Shown: positions 16,285-25,105, counted from the stretch's first letter. The stretch is 52,304 nt of DNA from CAZJAD01 sp964543855 (GCA_964543855.1 CAZJAD010000009.1:1-52304), one strand, 5' to 3'. The notes: a model not told the origin generated them from the letters alone. Numbers and translations: made by a program.

Positions 16285-18417
16285 GTGACAGTCGCTCCTA
16301 TGGAACTCGAGAAAGCAAAAAAAGTGGGCTCCCAGCACGGTGCACTCCATCGCAAGGACCTCCTCAGGTTGACGCGCAACATCGGCATCATGGCTCATAT
16401 CGATGCCGGTAAGACGACGACAACCGAGCGGATGCTCTTCTACACCGGCTGGCTTCATCGCATGGGTGAGGTGGACGAGGGTGATGCCACCATGGATTGG
16501 ATGGCGCAAGAGAAAGAGCGCGGGATTACCATCACCAGCGCCGCCATCACACTCTATTGGAAAGATCACCGTATTAACCTCATTGATACACCCGGTCATG
16601 TGGATTTCACCATTGAGGTGGAAAGAAGCCTTCGAGTCTTGGATGGAGCCGTGGCCCTCTTCTGTGCCGTCGGTGGCGTTGAACCTCAGAGCGAGACAGT
16701 CTGGCGGCAGGCCGACAAGTACAGCGTTTCTCGCATCGCTTTCATCAACAAGATGGATCGCACCGGGGCTGACTTCTGGCGGGCGGTCGAGATGATCCGC
16801 ACAAGACTCTCGGCGAATCCCGTCCCTATCCAGATTCCGATGGGATCCGGCGACATGTTCACCGGCGTGATCGACCTCGTTTCTTTCAAGGCAGTTGTCT
16901 GGCACGAAGATTCCCAGGGGACGCATTTCGACGAGTTCGAAGTGCCGAAGGACATGTATGCCGAGGCTCACCATTGGCGTGAGAAGATGATCGAGGCGGT
17001 CTCCGATTATGATGAAGTGCTCCTCGAGAAATTCCTTGGTGGGTCACCCATTCTCGCCGAGGATATTCACACCGCACTGCGCCGTGCCACTATTGACAAC
17101 AAGGTGACGCCGGTTCTGGCGGGTGCGTCGTTCAAGAACAAAGGAGTCCAACGCCTCTTGGATGCCATCACGGCCTATCTGCCCTCACCCTTGGACAAGG
17201 GGGAGGTCGTAGGCTTGCATCCAAAAACGGAGGAAACGACGGTCCGGCAACCCGACGACAACGCTCCTCTGTCCGCCTTGGCCTTCAAGATAACGACCGA
17301 TCCGTTCGTGGGTAGGCTGACCTACCTGCGGGTCTATTCTGGAAAGCTCAAATCGGGTGGTGCGGTCTACAATGCGGTCGTGGGCAAGCGGGAGAGGATT
17401 GGCCGTCTCCTGCTTATGTCCGCGAACAAGCGCCAGGACATCGACGCGGCCTACACCGGAGACATTGTCGCCGCGATCGGATTGAAAGTGACACGGACCG
17501 GAGATACGCTCTGTGATCAGGCTCACCCGATCGTCCTCGAGCAGATGGAGTTTCCGGTTCCCGTGATTTCCGTCGCAATCGAACCCAAGACCGTCGCCGA
17601 CCAGGATCAATTGACCAATGCTCTGGCGAAACTCTCTGAAGAGGATCCAACCTTTCGGATCCGGTACGATGACGAGACAGGGCAGACGATCCTTTCGGGG
17701 ATGGGAGAGTTGCATCTTGACATCCTCGTGGACCGGCTGCTCCGGGAGTTTCGCGTTGCGGCGCGTGTCGGGAACCCGCAAGTCGCCTACAAAGAATGTA
17801 TTCGCCAGAGGGTGACTCAGGAAACCCGCTTCGTGCGCCAGACCGGAGGCCGCGGCTTATACGCCCATTTGATCTTGGAGATTGAACCGAACGAGCCCGG
17901 CAAGGGATTCGTCTTCGAGAACAAGATCATTGGGGGCGCAATTCCCAGGGAATTCATCCCGGCGATCGAGCAAGGCATCCGGGAAGCCATGAAGGGCGGC
18001 ATTCTGGCGGGCTATCCATTGGAGGACATCCGCGCGACTCTCATCGACGGGTCCCACCATGCCGTGGATTCGTCCGTCGTGGCTTTCAAGATGGCGGCGT
18101 CTCAGGCTCTGAGAGAGGCCGTGGCGAAAGCGGATCCGGCACTCATGGAGCCCATCATGAAGGTCGAGATCGTCGTGCCGGATACTTATCTTGGCAATGT
18201 CGTCGGAGATGTCAATTCGCGCCGGGGTCGTGTACAGGAGATGCACCCTCGACCGGACGCACAGGTCGTCACCACAGTGGTTCCCTTGGCCGAAATGTTC
18301 GGCTATGCGACGGTTCTGCGCAGCTTGACACAGGGACGCGCGATTTTTACGATGCAGTTCGACCACTTCCAGGAAATTCCTGAGGTCGTCGCTAACAAGA
18401 TTTTGCAGAAGATTTAG
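16285..18417 (+). CDS. fusA: Elongation factor G
   Basis: EF-G is the GTPase that drives translocation and, with RRF, ribosome recycling. All G motifs are visible: AHIDAGKT (residues 37-44), the RGITITSAA switch region, DTPGHVDF and NKMDR. Domain IV includes HHAVDSS and NVVGDVNSRRGRVQEM. At 710 residues it is close to E. coli EF-G (704). It starts at GTG, 12 bases after rpsG; an in-frame ATG five codons later is possible. Unusually, no tuf gene follows: the next gene is rpsJ, 63 bases downstream. Confidence 0.97.
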   Translation: MTVAPMELEKAKKVGSQHGALHRKDLLRLTRNIGIMAHIDAGKTTTTERMLFYTGWLHRMGEVDEGDATMDWMAQEKERGITITSAAITLYWKDHRINLIDTPGHVDFTIEVERSLRVLDGAVALFCAVGGVEPQSETVWRQADKYSVSRIAFINKMDRTGADFWRAVEMIRTRLSANPVPIQIPMGSGDMFTGVIDLVSFKAVVWHEDSQGTHFDEFEVPKDMYAEAHHWREKMIEAVSDYDEVLLEKFLGGSPILAEDIHTALRRATIDNKVTPVLAGASFKNKGVQRLLDAITAYLPSPLDKGEVVGLHPKTEETTVRQPDDNAPLSALAFKITTDPFVGRLTYLRVYSGKLKSGGAVYNAVVGKRERIGRLLLMSANKRQDIDAAYTGDIVAAIGLKVTRTGDTLCDQAHPIVLEQMEFPVPVISVAIEPKTVADQDQLTNALAKLSEEDPTFRIRYDDETGQTILSGMGELHLDILVDRLLREFRVAARVGNPQVAYKECIRQRVTQETRFVRQTGGRGLYAHLILEIEPNEPGKGFVFENKIIGGAIPREFIPAIEQGIREAMKGGILAGYPLEDIRATLIDGSHHAVDSSVVAFKMAASQALREAVAKADPALMEPIMKVEIVVPDTYLGNVVGDVNSRRGRVQEMHPRPDAQVVTTVVPLAEMFGYATVLRSLTQGRAIFTMQFDHFQEIPEVVANKILQKI

Positions 18418-18480
18418 AGCTTATTCGCTGTAGAAAGCGGTGGCCGGAGAAGCGGTCAGCCCAAGTTCGAGAGTGTCATT

Positions 18481-18792
18481 ATGGCCTCCCATGCTTCTAT
18501 TCGTATTCGGTTGAAATCTTACGACCACAATCTCATTGACAAATCGACCGAAAGGATCGTCCACACGGCTAAGACAACCGGAGCCGTCGTGTCCGGCCCC
18601 ATTCCTCTGCCAACGCGCCGGACCATCACAACGGTCAACCGCAGTGTCCATGTGGACAAGAAATCGCGAGAGCAATTCGAAACCCGGATTCATAAGCGAT
18701 TGATTGATATTCACAACTCGACGGCTAAGACGATTGACGCCCTCATGAAAATCGAGCTTCCAGCCGGGGTTGATATCGAGATCAAGACATGA
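18481..18792 (+). CDS. rpsJ: Ribosomal protein S10
   Basis: S10 is a 30S head protein and, as NusE, a transcription antitermination factor. The 103 residues include IRIRLKSYDHNLID near the N-terminus and GPIPLPTRRTITTVNRSVHVDKKSREQFE, both diagnostic. The ATG has only weak SD complementarity. It is the first gene of the S10 cluster and overlaps rplC by four bases (ATGA), so the two are translationally coupled. Confidence 0.98.
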   Translation: MASHASIRIRLKSYDHNLIDKSTERIVHTAKTTGAVVSGPIPLPTRRTITTVNRSVHVDKKSREQFETRIHKRLIDIHNSTAKTIDALMKIELPAGVDIEIKT

Positions 18793-19409
18793 TCGGCCTG
18801 ATTGGAAAAAAAGTCGGCATGACCCGCGTCTTCAACGCGAAGGGTCAGTACATTCCGGTCACGGTTGTCGAACTGGGCCCGTGCCAGATAACGGAAGTGC
18901 GCAAACCGGACCGTGACGGCTATCGAGCCGTTCAGTTGGGATTCGGCACTCGGCGGCCCAAGCTTGTGACCAAGCCTCTGACGGAACACTACAAAAAGTT
19001 GAATGTGACACCTCCCCAATGGGTGCGCGAAATCCGCGACATGGATCCTGACCAAGTGAAGGTGGGAGATGTCCTTCACTGCGATGTTCTCAAAGAGGGA
19101 GACCGCGTGAGAGTCACCGGTGTCTCCAAAGGCCGTGGGTTTCAGGGAGTGGTCAAACGTCACGGTTTTGCCGGTCCGCCTGCCGGCCATGGTACTCACG
19201 AATTCTTCCGTCACGGCGGTGCCATCGGCGCCCATACATTCCCGGGACGGGTATGGAAAAACATGGGAATGCCGGGGCGGATGGGTGGCGATCAAGTGAC
19301 GGTGAAGAACTTGGAAGTCTTTCGGGTTGATCTCGAGGCGAATCTGGTGCTGCTCAAAGGATGCGTCCCCGGTTCCATCGGTGGCCTCCTGATTGTGAGA
19401 AAAGGGTAG
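18789..19409 (+). CDS. rplC: Ribosomal protein L3
   Basis: L3 is an early assembly protein of the 50S subunit near the peptidyl-transferase centre. The protein has 206 residues, begins MIGLIGKKVGMTRVF, and has the central loop GFQGVVKRHGFAGPPAGHGTHEFFRHGGAIG. The glutamine that PrmB methylates in E. coli falls in this region. It starts inside the rpsJ stop codon and ends four bases before rplD. Confidence 0.98.
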   Translation: MIGLIGKKVGMTRVFNAKGQYIPVTVVELGPCQITEVRKPDRDGYRAVQLGFGTRRPKLVTKPLTEHYKKLNVTPPQWVREIRDMDPDQVKVGDVLHCDVLKEGDRVRVTGVSKGRGFQGVVKRHGFAGPPAGHGTHEFFRHGGAIGAHTFPGRVWKNMGMPGRMGGDQVTVKNLEVFRVDLEANLVLLKGCVPGSIGGLLIVRKG

Positions 19410-19413
19410 ACGG

Positions 19414-20049
19414 ATGAAGCTGCCTGTCTATGCGCGGGACGGAACACGACTCGCAGAGGAAGTTGAGATACCGGACGAGCTGGTCTCCCAGGAACCCAAC
19501 GACCATGTTATCTGGCTTGCCGTGCGCAGTGAGATGCTGCATCGAAGGCAGGGGACCAGCGCCACCAAAGGACGCAGCCAAGTCCGTGGTGGTGGACGCA
19601 AACCGTGGCGTCAGAAAGGCAGAGGCGCGGCCCGTGCGGGCACGATTCGCAGTCCCCTTTGGGTCGGGGGCGGGCGGACTTTTGGTCCGACCCCGCACGC
19701 CTACGAGTCGGCTCTCCCGGCAAAGGTCAAGAAACTCGCGCGCCGCTCGGCGTTGACCCATAAACTTCGCGAAGAGAAGGTTCGCCTCGTCGAGGATTTC
19801 TCGCTTGAGATTCCCAAAACACGTGAGATGGCTCTGGTCGTGGCGTCGTTGGAGCTTGACCAGGAAAAGATCCTTTTTCTTACGGCCGATTATGATATAG
19901 TTCTGTATAAGTCGTGCCGCAATCTTCCCCGCGTTCAGGTCAAGAAAGCGGCGGCCGCTTCGGCGCGGGATCTGATGGATTGCTCGACTCTGCTCGTCCA
20001 GCGCGGCGCTATCGGGTCCTTCTGTGAGGAATTGCTCCATGTTGCATAA
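19414..20049 (+). CDS. rplD: Ribosomal protein L4
   Basis: L4 lines the peptide exit tunnel and in E. coli represses the S10 operon. The 211-residue protein has the tunnel loop motif QGTSATKGRSQVRGGGRKPWRQKGRGAARAGTIRSPLWVGGG (about residues 46-88), which identifies it securely. The neighbouring residues where macrolide-resistance changes occur look ordinary. Its last 11 bases overlap the start of rplW. Confidence 0.97.
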   Translation: MKLPVYARDGTRLAEEVEIPDELVSQEPNDHVIWLAVRSEMLHRRQGTSATKGRSQVRGGGRKPWRQKGRGAARAGTIRSPLWVGGGRTFGPTPHAYESALPAKVKKLARRSALTHKLREEKVRLVEDFSLEIPKTREMALVVASLELDQEKILFLTADYDIVLYKSCRNLPRVQVKKAAAASARDLMDCSTLLVQRGAIGSFCEELLHVA

Positions 20050-20329
20050 GAGGAATGTACTCAGAAGACCCCTTCTGACAGAGAAGGTCGCGTTTCTTCA
20101 GGACACGCACAACCAGTATGCCTTTGTCGTCGACCCGGACGCCAACAAGATCGAAATCAAACGCGCTGTCGAAGCGAAATACCAGGTGACGGTCAAATCC
20201 GTGTGGACGATGCGCGTCAGAGGAAAGGTAAAGAGTCTGGGCCGCTTCTCGGGCAAGCGGGCAAACTGGAAGAAGGCCATCGTGACGCTGGCTCCCGGTG
20301 ACCAGATCGAGATGGCAGAGAATGTCTAA
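20039..20329 (+). CDS. rplW: Ribosomal protein L23
   Basis: L23 sits at the exit of the peptide tunnel and docks trigger factor and SRP. With ATG at 20039 it has 96 residues, starting MLHKRNVLRRPLLTEK. The motif RRPLLTEK followed by YAFVVDPDANKIEIKRAVE is typical. GAGGAA lies about nine bases upstream, inside rplD; an in-frame GTG at 20024 is less likely. The short C-terminal part (RANWKKAIVTLAPGDQIEM) is standard. Confidence 0.96.
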   Translation: MLHKRNVLRRPLLTEKVAFLQDTHNQYAFVVDPDANKIEIKRAVEAKYQVTVKSVWTMRVRGKVKSLGRFSGKRANWKKAIVTLAPGDQIEMAENV

Positions 20330-20369
20330 TCGCGTTACGGATATTATCTAAACATTTGGTACGATACCC

Positions 20370-21209
20370 ATGCCGGTCAAGAAATTTCACCCCAGCACAC
20401 CCTCGCTTCGCTATCGCACGGTCTTGGACCGCTCGGATCTGACCAAGAAGTCGCCAGAGAAGAGCCTCTTGATGCCGTTGCGCAAGAGTGGTGGCCGCAA
20501 CAATCATGGCCGCATGACCGTGCGCCATCGGGGCGGTGGGCACCGGCGCCATTATCGTATGATCGATTTTAAAAGAGACAAGTTCGACATACCGGCGCGT
20601 GTGGCGAGTCTGGAATATGACCCGAATCGCAGCGCCAACATCGCACTGTTGCACTACAAGGACGGAGAGAAACGGTACATCATCGCTCCTGACGAGCTCA
20701 AGGTCAACGATACGGTCGTCAGCAGCCGCGGTCAGGTCGATATCCGTGCCGGCAATGCGTTGCCCCTGGAGCTGATTCCCATGGGAACCTTCGTCCACAA
20801 TATTGAGATGAAAATCGGCAAAGGCGGTCAGATTGCTCGGGGCGCAGGCGCAGCAGCCCAGCTCATGGCCCGTGACGGCAAGTACGCCCTCTTGAAGCTC
20901 CCTTCCGGGGAAGTGCGAAAAGTCCCGATGAGATGTCTGGCGACCATTGGCCAAGTGGGCAATCTTGACCACGAGAAGGTCAGTTGGGGCAAAGCAGGAC
21001 GCACCCGCTGGCTGGGCTGGAGGCCTCACGTCCGTGGCGTGGCGATGAATCCGGTCGACCATCCGATGGGCGGTGGTGAAGGCAAATCGTCTGGAGGACG
21101 TCATCCGTGCACCCCGTGGGGGAAGATCACGAAGGGGCTGAAAACCCGCCGACCCGGCAAGCAGTCGTCGAAGCTGATCGTGAAGAGACGCAAGAAGAAG
21201 GGGGATTGA
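20370..21209 (+). CDS. rplB: Ribosomal protein L2
   Basis: L2 is among the most conserved 50S proteins and is needed for subunit association and peptidyl transfer. At 279 residues it is normal in length. The C-terminal motif GVAMNPVDHPMGGGEG contains the conserved His studied as H229 in E. coli, followed by GGRHPCTPWGK. The stop TGA overlaps the rpsS ATG by one base. Confidence 0.98.
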   Translation: MPVKKFHPSTPSLRYRTVLDRSDLTKKSPEKSLLMPLRKSGGRNNHGRMTVRHRGGGHRRHYRMIDFKRDKFDIPARVASLEYDPNRSANIALLHYKDGEKRYIIAPDELKVNDTVVSSRGQVDIRAGNALPLELIPMGTFVHNIEMKIGKGGQIARGAGAAAQLMARDGKYALLKLPSGEVRKVPMRCLATIGQVGNLDHEKVSWGKAGRTRWLGWRPHVRGVAMNPVDHPMGGGEGKSSGGRHPCTPWGKITKGLKTRRPGKQSSKLIVKRRKKKGD

Positions 21210-21505
21210 TGGCCCGATCGTTGAAAAAGGGACCCTATGTCGACGAGAAGCTCATGCAGCGGGTCCAGGAAATGAATCGAACGACCACGAAGAAAGTCCT
21301 CCGGACATGGGCGAGACGCTCCGTGATCCCACCGGAGTTCGTAGGCCACACACTGGCCGTTCACAACGGCAGGAAGTTCTTGCCGGTCTTTATCACTGAG
21401 AATATGGTTGGACACAAGCTGGGTGAGTTTGCTCCTACCCGCGTCTTCAAAGGGCATGGGGGCAGGAAGAGCGAGAAGACTGCGGGAAAACCAGGCGGAA
21501 GGTAG
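21209..21505 (+). CDS. rpsS: Ribosomal protein S19
   Basis: S19 is a 30S head protein near the A site and the inter-subunit bridge. With the ATG that overlaps the rplB stop (TGATG), the protein has 98 residues and begins MARSLKKGPYVDEKL, the standard start. The motif RRSVIPPEFVGHTLAVHNGRKF is diagnostic. The GGGGG run just before the start serves as SD. The open frame continues upstream inside rplB, but that part is not S19. Confidence 0.97.
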   Translation: MARSLKKGPYVDEKLMQRVQEMNRTTTKKVLRTWARRSVIPPEFVGHTLAVHNGRKFLPVFITENMVGHKLGEFAPTRVFKGHGGRKSEKTAGKPGGR

Positions 21506-21521
21506 AGGAGAGTAATCGGTA

Positions 21522-21905
21522 ATGTCTGATGCCCGTTGTCTGGTGCGCTTCATTCGTATGACGCCACGCAAGATGCGTTTGGTTGCGGATCTCGTCCGGG
21601 GTCGAAGGGTGAACGATGCGCTGGAGGTCCTTCAGTTCAGTCCCAAAGCGGCGGCGCGACCGATCGAAAAAGCCATTCGTTCGGCACTCGCCAATCTGAT
21701 GCAAGGGGAGGGAGCACGCGAGATCAATCCGGATGAGACCGTTGTGCGTACCATTTTCGTCGATGAAGGGCCGACGATGAAGAGATACCTACCACGCGCC
21801 ATGGGTCGGGCGACCTTGATTCGAAAGCGAACCAGTCATTTGACCGTCTGGGTCGCCGGAGGGGTCCCGGAATCCGCTAAAGAGGTCAAAGAGGAAGAGG
21901 AATAG
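21522..21905 (+). CDS. rplV: Ribosomal protein L22
   Basis: L22 lines the peptide exit tunnel with L4. The 127 residues include the N-terminal VRFIRMTPRKMRLVADLVRGR and the hairpin with DEGPTMKRYLPRAMGRA that reaches into the tunnel. Its C-terminus is a short Glu/Lys tail (KEVKEEEE). It is 17 bases after rpsS and 38 bases before rpsC. Confidence 0.97.
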   Translation: MSDARCLVRFIRMTPRKMRLVADLVRGRRVNDALEVLQFSPKAAARPIEKAIRSALANLMQGEGAREINPDETVVRTIFVDEGPTMKRYLPRAMGRATLIRKRTSHLTVWVAGGVPESAKEVKEEEE

Positions 21906-21942
21906 CCGCAGCCGAAGTAGGTTGCCGTAGTCGGGAGTCAGA

Positions 21943-22581
21943 GTGGGACAGAAAACAAATCCGGTCGGTATGCGACTCGGAATCATCAAGACATGGGACA
22001 GCAACTGGTTTGACGAGAAGAAGTTCGCGGACAAGCTGCACGAGGACCTTTACCTGCGTCGCTACCTGTCGAGCCGTCTCAGGGGCGCCGGTGTCGCCAA
22101 AGTGCAGATTGAACGCACCCCGCGGAAGGTGACTCTGGCCATCCGAACAGCCCGTCCCGGCATCGTCATCGGCCGGAAAGGCGCGGAAGTCGACAAACTG
22201 AAGGCTGAGCTTCGGCACATTACGCAGAAGGACATTCAAGTCAATATCATTGAGATAAAGCGGCCGGAATTGGAGGCTGCACTCGTCGCCGATACCATTG
22301 CGCGGCAGCTCGAAGGACGCGTCTCCTTTCGTCGAGCCATGAAGAAAGCGATCCAATCAACCCGCCGCATGGGCGCGGAAGGAGTCAAGATCATCTGTTC
22401 CGGCAGACTGGGAGGAGCGGAAATGTCCCGGTCGGAAGGATATAAGGATGGTCGCATCCCGCTGCATACCCTGCGCGCCGATATCGACTATGCCCTGGTG
22501 GTCGCCAAGACGACCTACGGCACCATCGGTGTCAAGGTCTGGATATGCAAGGGTGAGATCTTAGGGAAGACGGAAGTCTAA
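21943..22581 (+). CDS. rpsC: Ribosomal protein S3
   Basis: S3 helps form the mRNA entry channel and has helicase-related activity with S4 and S5. It has 212 residues. VGQKTNPVGMRLGI opens the protein from a GTG start. The KH-domain motif PGIVIGRKGAEVDKL lies near residues 73-87 and GRLGGAEMSRSE near 153-164. It ends soon after KGEI, without the long tail seen in some phyla. Confidence 0.97.
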   Translation: MGQKTNPVGMRLGIIKTWDSNWFDEKKFADKLHEDLYLRRYLSSRLRGAGVAKVQIERTPRKVTLAIRTARPGIVIGRKGAEVDKLKAELRHITQKDIQVNIIEIKRPELEAALVADTIARQLEGRVSFRRAMKKAIQSTRRMGAEGVKIICSGRLGGAEMSRSEGYKDGRIPLHTLRADIDYALVVAKTTYGTIGVKVWICKGEILGKTEV

Positions 22582-22642
22582 TTCTCAAAGACCCGTTGGG
22601 CGAAGTAGGCTGAAGGAAAGTCTCGAAAGGTAGGATGCGAAA

Positions 22643-23062
22643 GTGCTCGCGCCGAAGAGAGTTAAATATCGGAAACAGCAGCGCGGTCGTCGCAAAGGGA
22701 ACGCGACCCGCGGAGCGAATGTTGCCTTTGGTGAGTACGGGCTGAAGGCGCTCGAATGCTGCTGGATGTCCAGCCGTCAGATTGAAGCAGCCCGTGTCGC
22801 GTTGACTCGCTACATCCGGCGCGGTGGCAAGGTGTGGATTCGGATTTTCCCTGACAAGCCTGTCACGAAGAAACCAGCCGAAACTCGTATGGGCAAAGGC
22901 AAGGGGGCTCCGGAGTTCTGGGCGGCTGTGGTGCGTCCGGGGCGAATCCTTTTTGAGATTGAAGGTGTTTCTGAGCAGATGGCGCGAGAGGCCATGCGCC
23001 TCGCGGCTCACAAGTTGCCGATCAAGACCCACTTCGTCCGACGCGAGGTGGGGCACTCATAG
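22643..23062 (+). CDS. rplP: Ribosomal protein L16
   Basis: L16 binds near the A site of the 50S subunit. The 139 residues start MLAPKRVKYRKQQRGR from a GTG. MGKGKGAPEFWAAVV, around residues 82-96, is the family signature. It lies between rpsC and rpmC as in all S10 clusters. Confidence 0.98.
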   Translation: MLAPKRVKYRKQQRGRRKGNATRGANVAFGEYGLKALECCWMSSRQIEAARVALTRYIRRGGKVWIRIFPDKPVTKKPAETRMGKGKGAPEFWAAVVRPGRILFEIEGVSEQMAREAMRLAAHKLPIKTHFVRREVGHS

Positions 23063-23077
23063 GAAGAGCAGAAGACA

Positions 23078-23320
23078 ATGGCAAGGCAAGACGACACTCC
23101 CTTGAAGATGACCGAGCTCAAAGAGCTGTCCCTCCCGGAGCTCCAACAGAAACTCCACGACTGGAGCGACAGATTGGAGGCGCTTCGTTTTCAGCTGAGC
23201 TCAGGGCAGCTTCCGAATACTTCGCGAGTTACCCTGATCCGGCGTGACATTGCTCGGTTGAAGACTGTTCTGCGGGAAATCGAACTGGGCCTTCGTGAAT
23301 CGAAGGGAGTGGCCTCATGA
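23078..23320 (+). CDS. rpmC: Ribosomal protein L29
   Basis: L29 is a small coiled-coil protein at the tunnel exit. The core ELKELSLPELQQKLHDWSDRLEALRFQLSSGQLPNTSRVTLIRRDIARLKTVLRE fits the family. From the ATG at 23078 there are 80 residues, about ten more than usual; a second in-frame ATG at 23108 would give a more standard 70. Its stop overlaps the rpsQ start (ATGA). Confidence 0.94.
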   Translation: MARQDDTPLKMTELKELSLPELQQKLHDWSDRLEALRFQLSSGQLPNTSRVTLIRRDIARLKTVLREIELGLRESKGVAS

Positions 23321-23592
23321 ACGCTGTAGCCACAGCGCCGGCGCGTGGCCGGCGGAAGGTCCGGGAGGGGGTCGTCCTTTCCAACAAAATGAACAAGACG
23401 ATTGTAGTGGCTGTCGAGCGGCGGGTGTCACACCCACTCTATAAGAAATATCACCGTCAGACGAGCACATTCATGGCCCATGATCCTGAAAACTCCTGTC
23501 ACGAGGGAGATCGCGTTCGAATCATGGAGACGCGGCCTCTCTCACGCCATAAGCGGTGGCGGCTCGTCGAAATCCTTGAAAAGAAGAAGTAA
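23317..23592 (+). CDS. rpsQ: Ribosomal protein S17
   Basis: S17 is a primary 16S rRNA-binding protein. The core has GVVLSNKMNKTIVVAVERRVSHPLYKKY and ENSCHEGDRVRIMETRPLSRHKRWRLVEI, both typical. The 91-residue product carries a short basic N-terminal extension (MNAVATAPARGRRKVR). It is coupled to rpmC by a four-base overlap and ends three bases before rplN. Confidence 0.96.
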   Translation: MNAVATAPARGRRKVREGVVLSNKMNKTIVVAVERRVSHPLYKKYHRQTSTFMAHDPENSCHEGDRVRIMETRPLSRHKRWRLVEILEKKK

Positions 23593-23595
23593 ATC

Positions 23596-23964
23596 ATGAT
23601 CCGGGAACAGACTCAGCTGGTCGTTGCTGACAACACCGGGGCGAAGAAAGTCGAGTGTTTCCGAGTCCTTGGTGGAACGGGGCGGCGTTTCGCCACGGTC
23701 GGTGATGTCATCGTCGTTTCGGTAAAAAGCGCCATACCGCGAGCAGCCGTCAAAAAAGGAGATAAGTCCAAAGCGGTGATCGTTCGGACCGCAAAAGAGG
23801 TTCGGCGCAAGGACGGTTCCTACATTCGCTTCGATGAGAATGCCGCTGTCCTTCTCGATAACCAGGGCGAACCGCGTGGCACGCGTATCTTCGGCCCCGT
23901 GGCACGGGAGCTGCGAGAAAGACAGTATATGAAGATCGTCTCACTGGCTCCCGAGGTGGTCTGA
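23596..23964 (+). CDS. rplN: Ribosomal protein L14
   Basis: L14 forms inter-subunit bridges and binds the silencing factor RsfS. The 122 residues match the universal length. MIREQTQLVVADNTGAKKVECFRVLGG and the later GSYIRFDENAAVLLDNQGEPRGTRIFGPVARELR are diagnostic. It is the first gene of the classical spc cluster, here running on from S10 without a terminator. Confidence 0.98.
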   Translation: MIREQTQLVVADNTGAKKVECFRVLGGTGRRFATVGDVIVVSVKSAIPRAAVKKGDKSKAVIVRTAKEVRRKDGSYIRFDENAAVLLDNQGEPRGTRIFGPVARELRERQYMKIVSLAPEVV

Positions 23965-23981
23965 GGACGACACCAGTCTGG

Positions 23982-24003
23982 CCCCTGAGATCGCTGCTCG
24001 GGG
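23982..24003 (+). promoter_or_regulatory. Small hairpin between rplN and rplX
   Basis: CCCC-T-GAG (23982-23989) can pair with CTC-GGGG (23997-24003), leaving one bulged U and a seven-base loop. The place, just before rplX-rplE, is near where S8 binds to repress the spc operon in E. coli. I do not see the S8 consensus clearly, so the role is open. Confidence 0.25.
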
Positions 24004-24024
24004 CAAACATAGGTTCAGGAAGTC

Positions 24025-24354
24025 ATGAAAATCAGGAAAGACGACACGGTTCTGGTGATCGCGGGCAACGACCGGGGGAAACGCGGGCGTGTCTTGAAGG
24101 TCTATCCCGATAAGAAGCGTATTATTGTCGAGGGCGTCCACTTCGTCAAGCGTCACATGAAGCCCACGCAGCAGAACCCTCAGGGCGGCATCGTCGAGAA
24201 GGAAGGCGCCATTCATGTCTCCAATGTCATGCTGATTGACCCCAAGACGAATCAGCCGACGCGGGTGGGTCGAGCCGTTCTGACAGGTGGAGAGAAGAAG
24301 CAGCGTGTTCGGGTGGCAAAAGTCAGTAATGAGATGATTCCCGATGGCAGCTGA
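24025..24354 (+). CDS. rplX: Ribosomal protein L24
   Basis: L24 starts 50S assembly. The KOW motif is at the N-terminus: MKIRKDDTVLVIAGNDRGKRGRVLKV. The conserved VKRHMKPTQQNPQGGIVEKE and AIHVSNVMLIDP follow. There are 109 residues. The last 11 bases overlap the start of rplE, which suggests translational coupling. Confidence 0.97.
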   Translation: MKIRKDDTVLVIAGNDRGKRGRVLKVYPDKKRIIVEGVHFVKRHMKPTQQNPQGGIVEKEGAIHVSNVMLIDPKTNQPTRVGRAVLTGGEKKQRVRVAKVSNEMIPDGS

Positions 24355-25105
24355 GAAAGAAAAAGGCGCCAAAACGAAAGGTGGCAAACCGACCGAAGGC
24401 AAACCGGCCAAGGCCGCCAAAGACAAAGGCAAGAAAGAGCCGGCGCGCAAGGGTGGCGGTCGACCGCCCGTGCCGGAGGGGTACGAACCGCGGCTTCGCA
24501 CGGAGTACCGGGAGCGAATCGCTCCCGCACTGAAGGAACGATTCGGCCTGAAGAACGCCATGCAGATTCCCAAGATCGTCAAGATCGTGGTGAATATCGG
24601 GGCAGGTGACGCCAGCCAGAATCCGAAACTCCTGGATGCTGTGATGGCGGATCTGGCCATTGTGACGGGGCAGAAACCCGCCGTGGCGCAGGCGCGCAAA
24701 TCCGTCTCCAATTTCAAACTCCGGGCTGGCATGCCGATCGGCGCCTTCGTGACGCTTCGTGGCGTGCAAATGTACGAGTTCTTGGATCGCCTGCTCACCA
24801 TCGCGATTCCGCGCATCCGCGATTTTCGCGGCGTCTCGGACCGGAGCTTTGACGGCCGAGGCAACTACACCTTGGGAATCAAAGAGCAGATTGTTTTCCC
24901 GGAAATTGATTATGACAAAATAGAGAAGATTCGCGGGATGGACGTCACTTTCGTGACGACCGCTCGGACCGACGAAGAAGCCTTCGAGCTCCTCAAAGAG
25001 TTCGGGATGCCTTTCCGTCGGAGGATTCCCGTGCCGGAGACCGTCACGGAGCCTGCTCCGGCAGAAGCGGAGTCGTCCGTCTCGCCAGAAGCTGAACGCA
25101 AGTAA
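24344..25105 (+). CDS. rplE: Ribosomal protein L5 with N- and C-terminal extensions
   Basis: L5 binds 5S rRNA and contacts P-site tRNA. The core (about residues 50-226) is ordinary: RLRTEYRERIAPALKERFG, VVNIGAGDAS, KSVSNFKLRAGMPIGAFVTLRG and EFGMPFRR. The protein has 253 residues against about 180 for the family. About 48 residues at the front are rich in Lys, Ala and Gly (MAAEKEKGAKTKGGKPTEGK onward), and about 27 at the end are rich in Pro, Glu and Ala. The start ATG lies inside rplX. A later start is possible, but no ATG or GTG with an SD is evident between the extension and the core, so the extension is probably translated. Confidence 0.95.
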   Translation: MAAEKEKGAKTKGGKPTEGKPAKAAKDKGKKEPARKGGGRPPVPEGYEPRLRTEYRERIAPALKERFGLKNAMQIPKIVKIVVNIGAGDASQNPKLLDAVMADLAIVTGQKPAVAQARKSVSNFKLRAGMPIGAFVTLRGVQMYEFLDRLLTIAIPRIRDFRGVSDRSFDGRGNYTLGIKEQIVFPEIDYDKIEKIRGMDVTFVTTARTDEEAFELLKEFGMPFRRRIPVPETVTEPAPAEAESSVSPEAERK

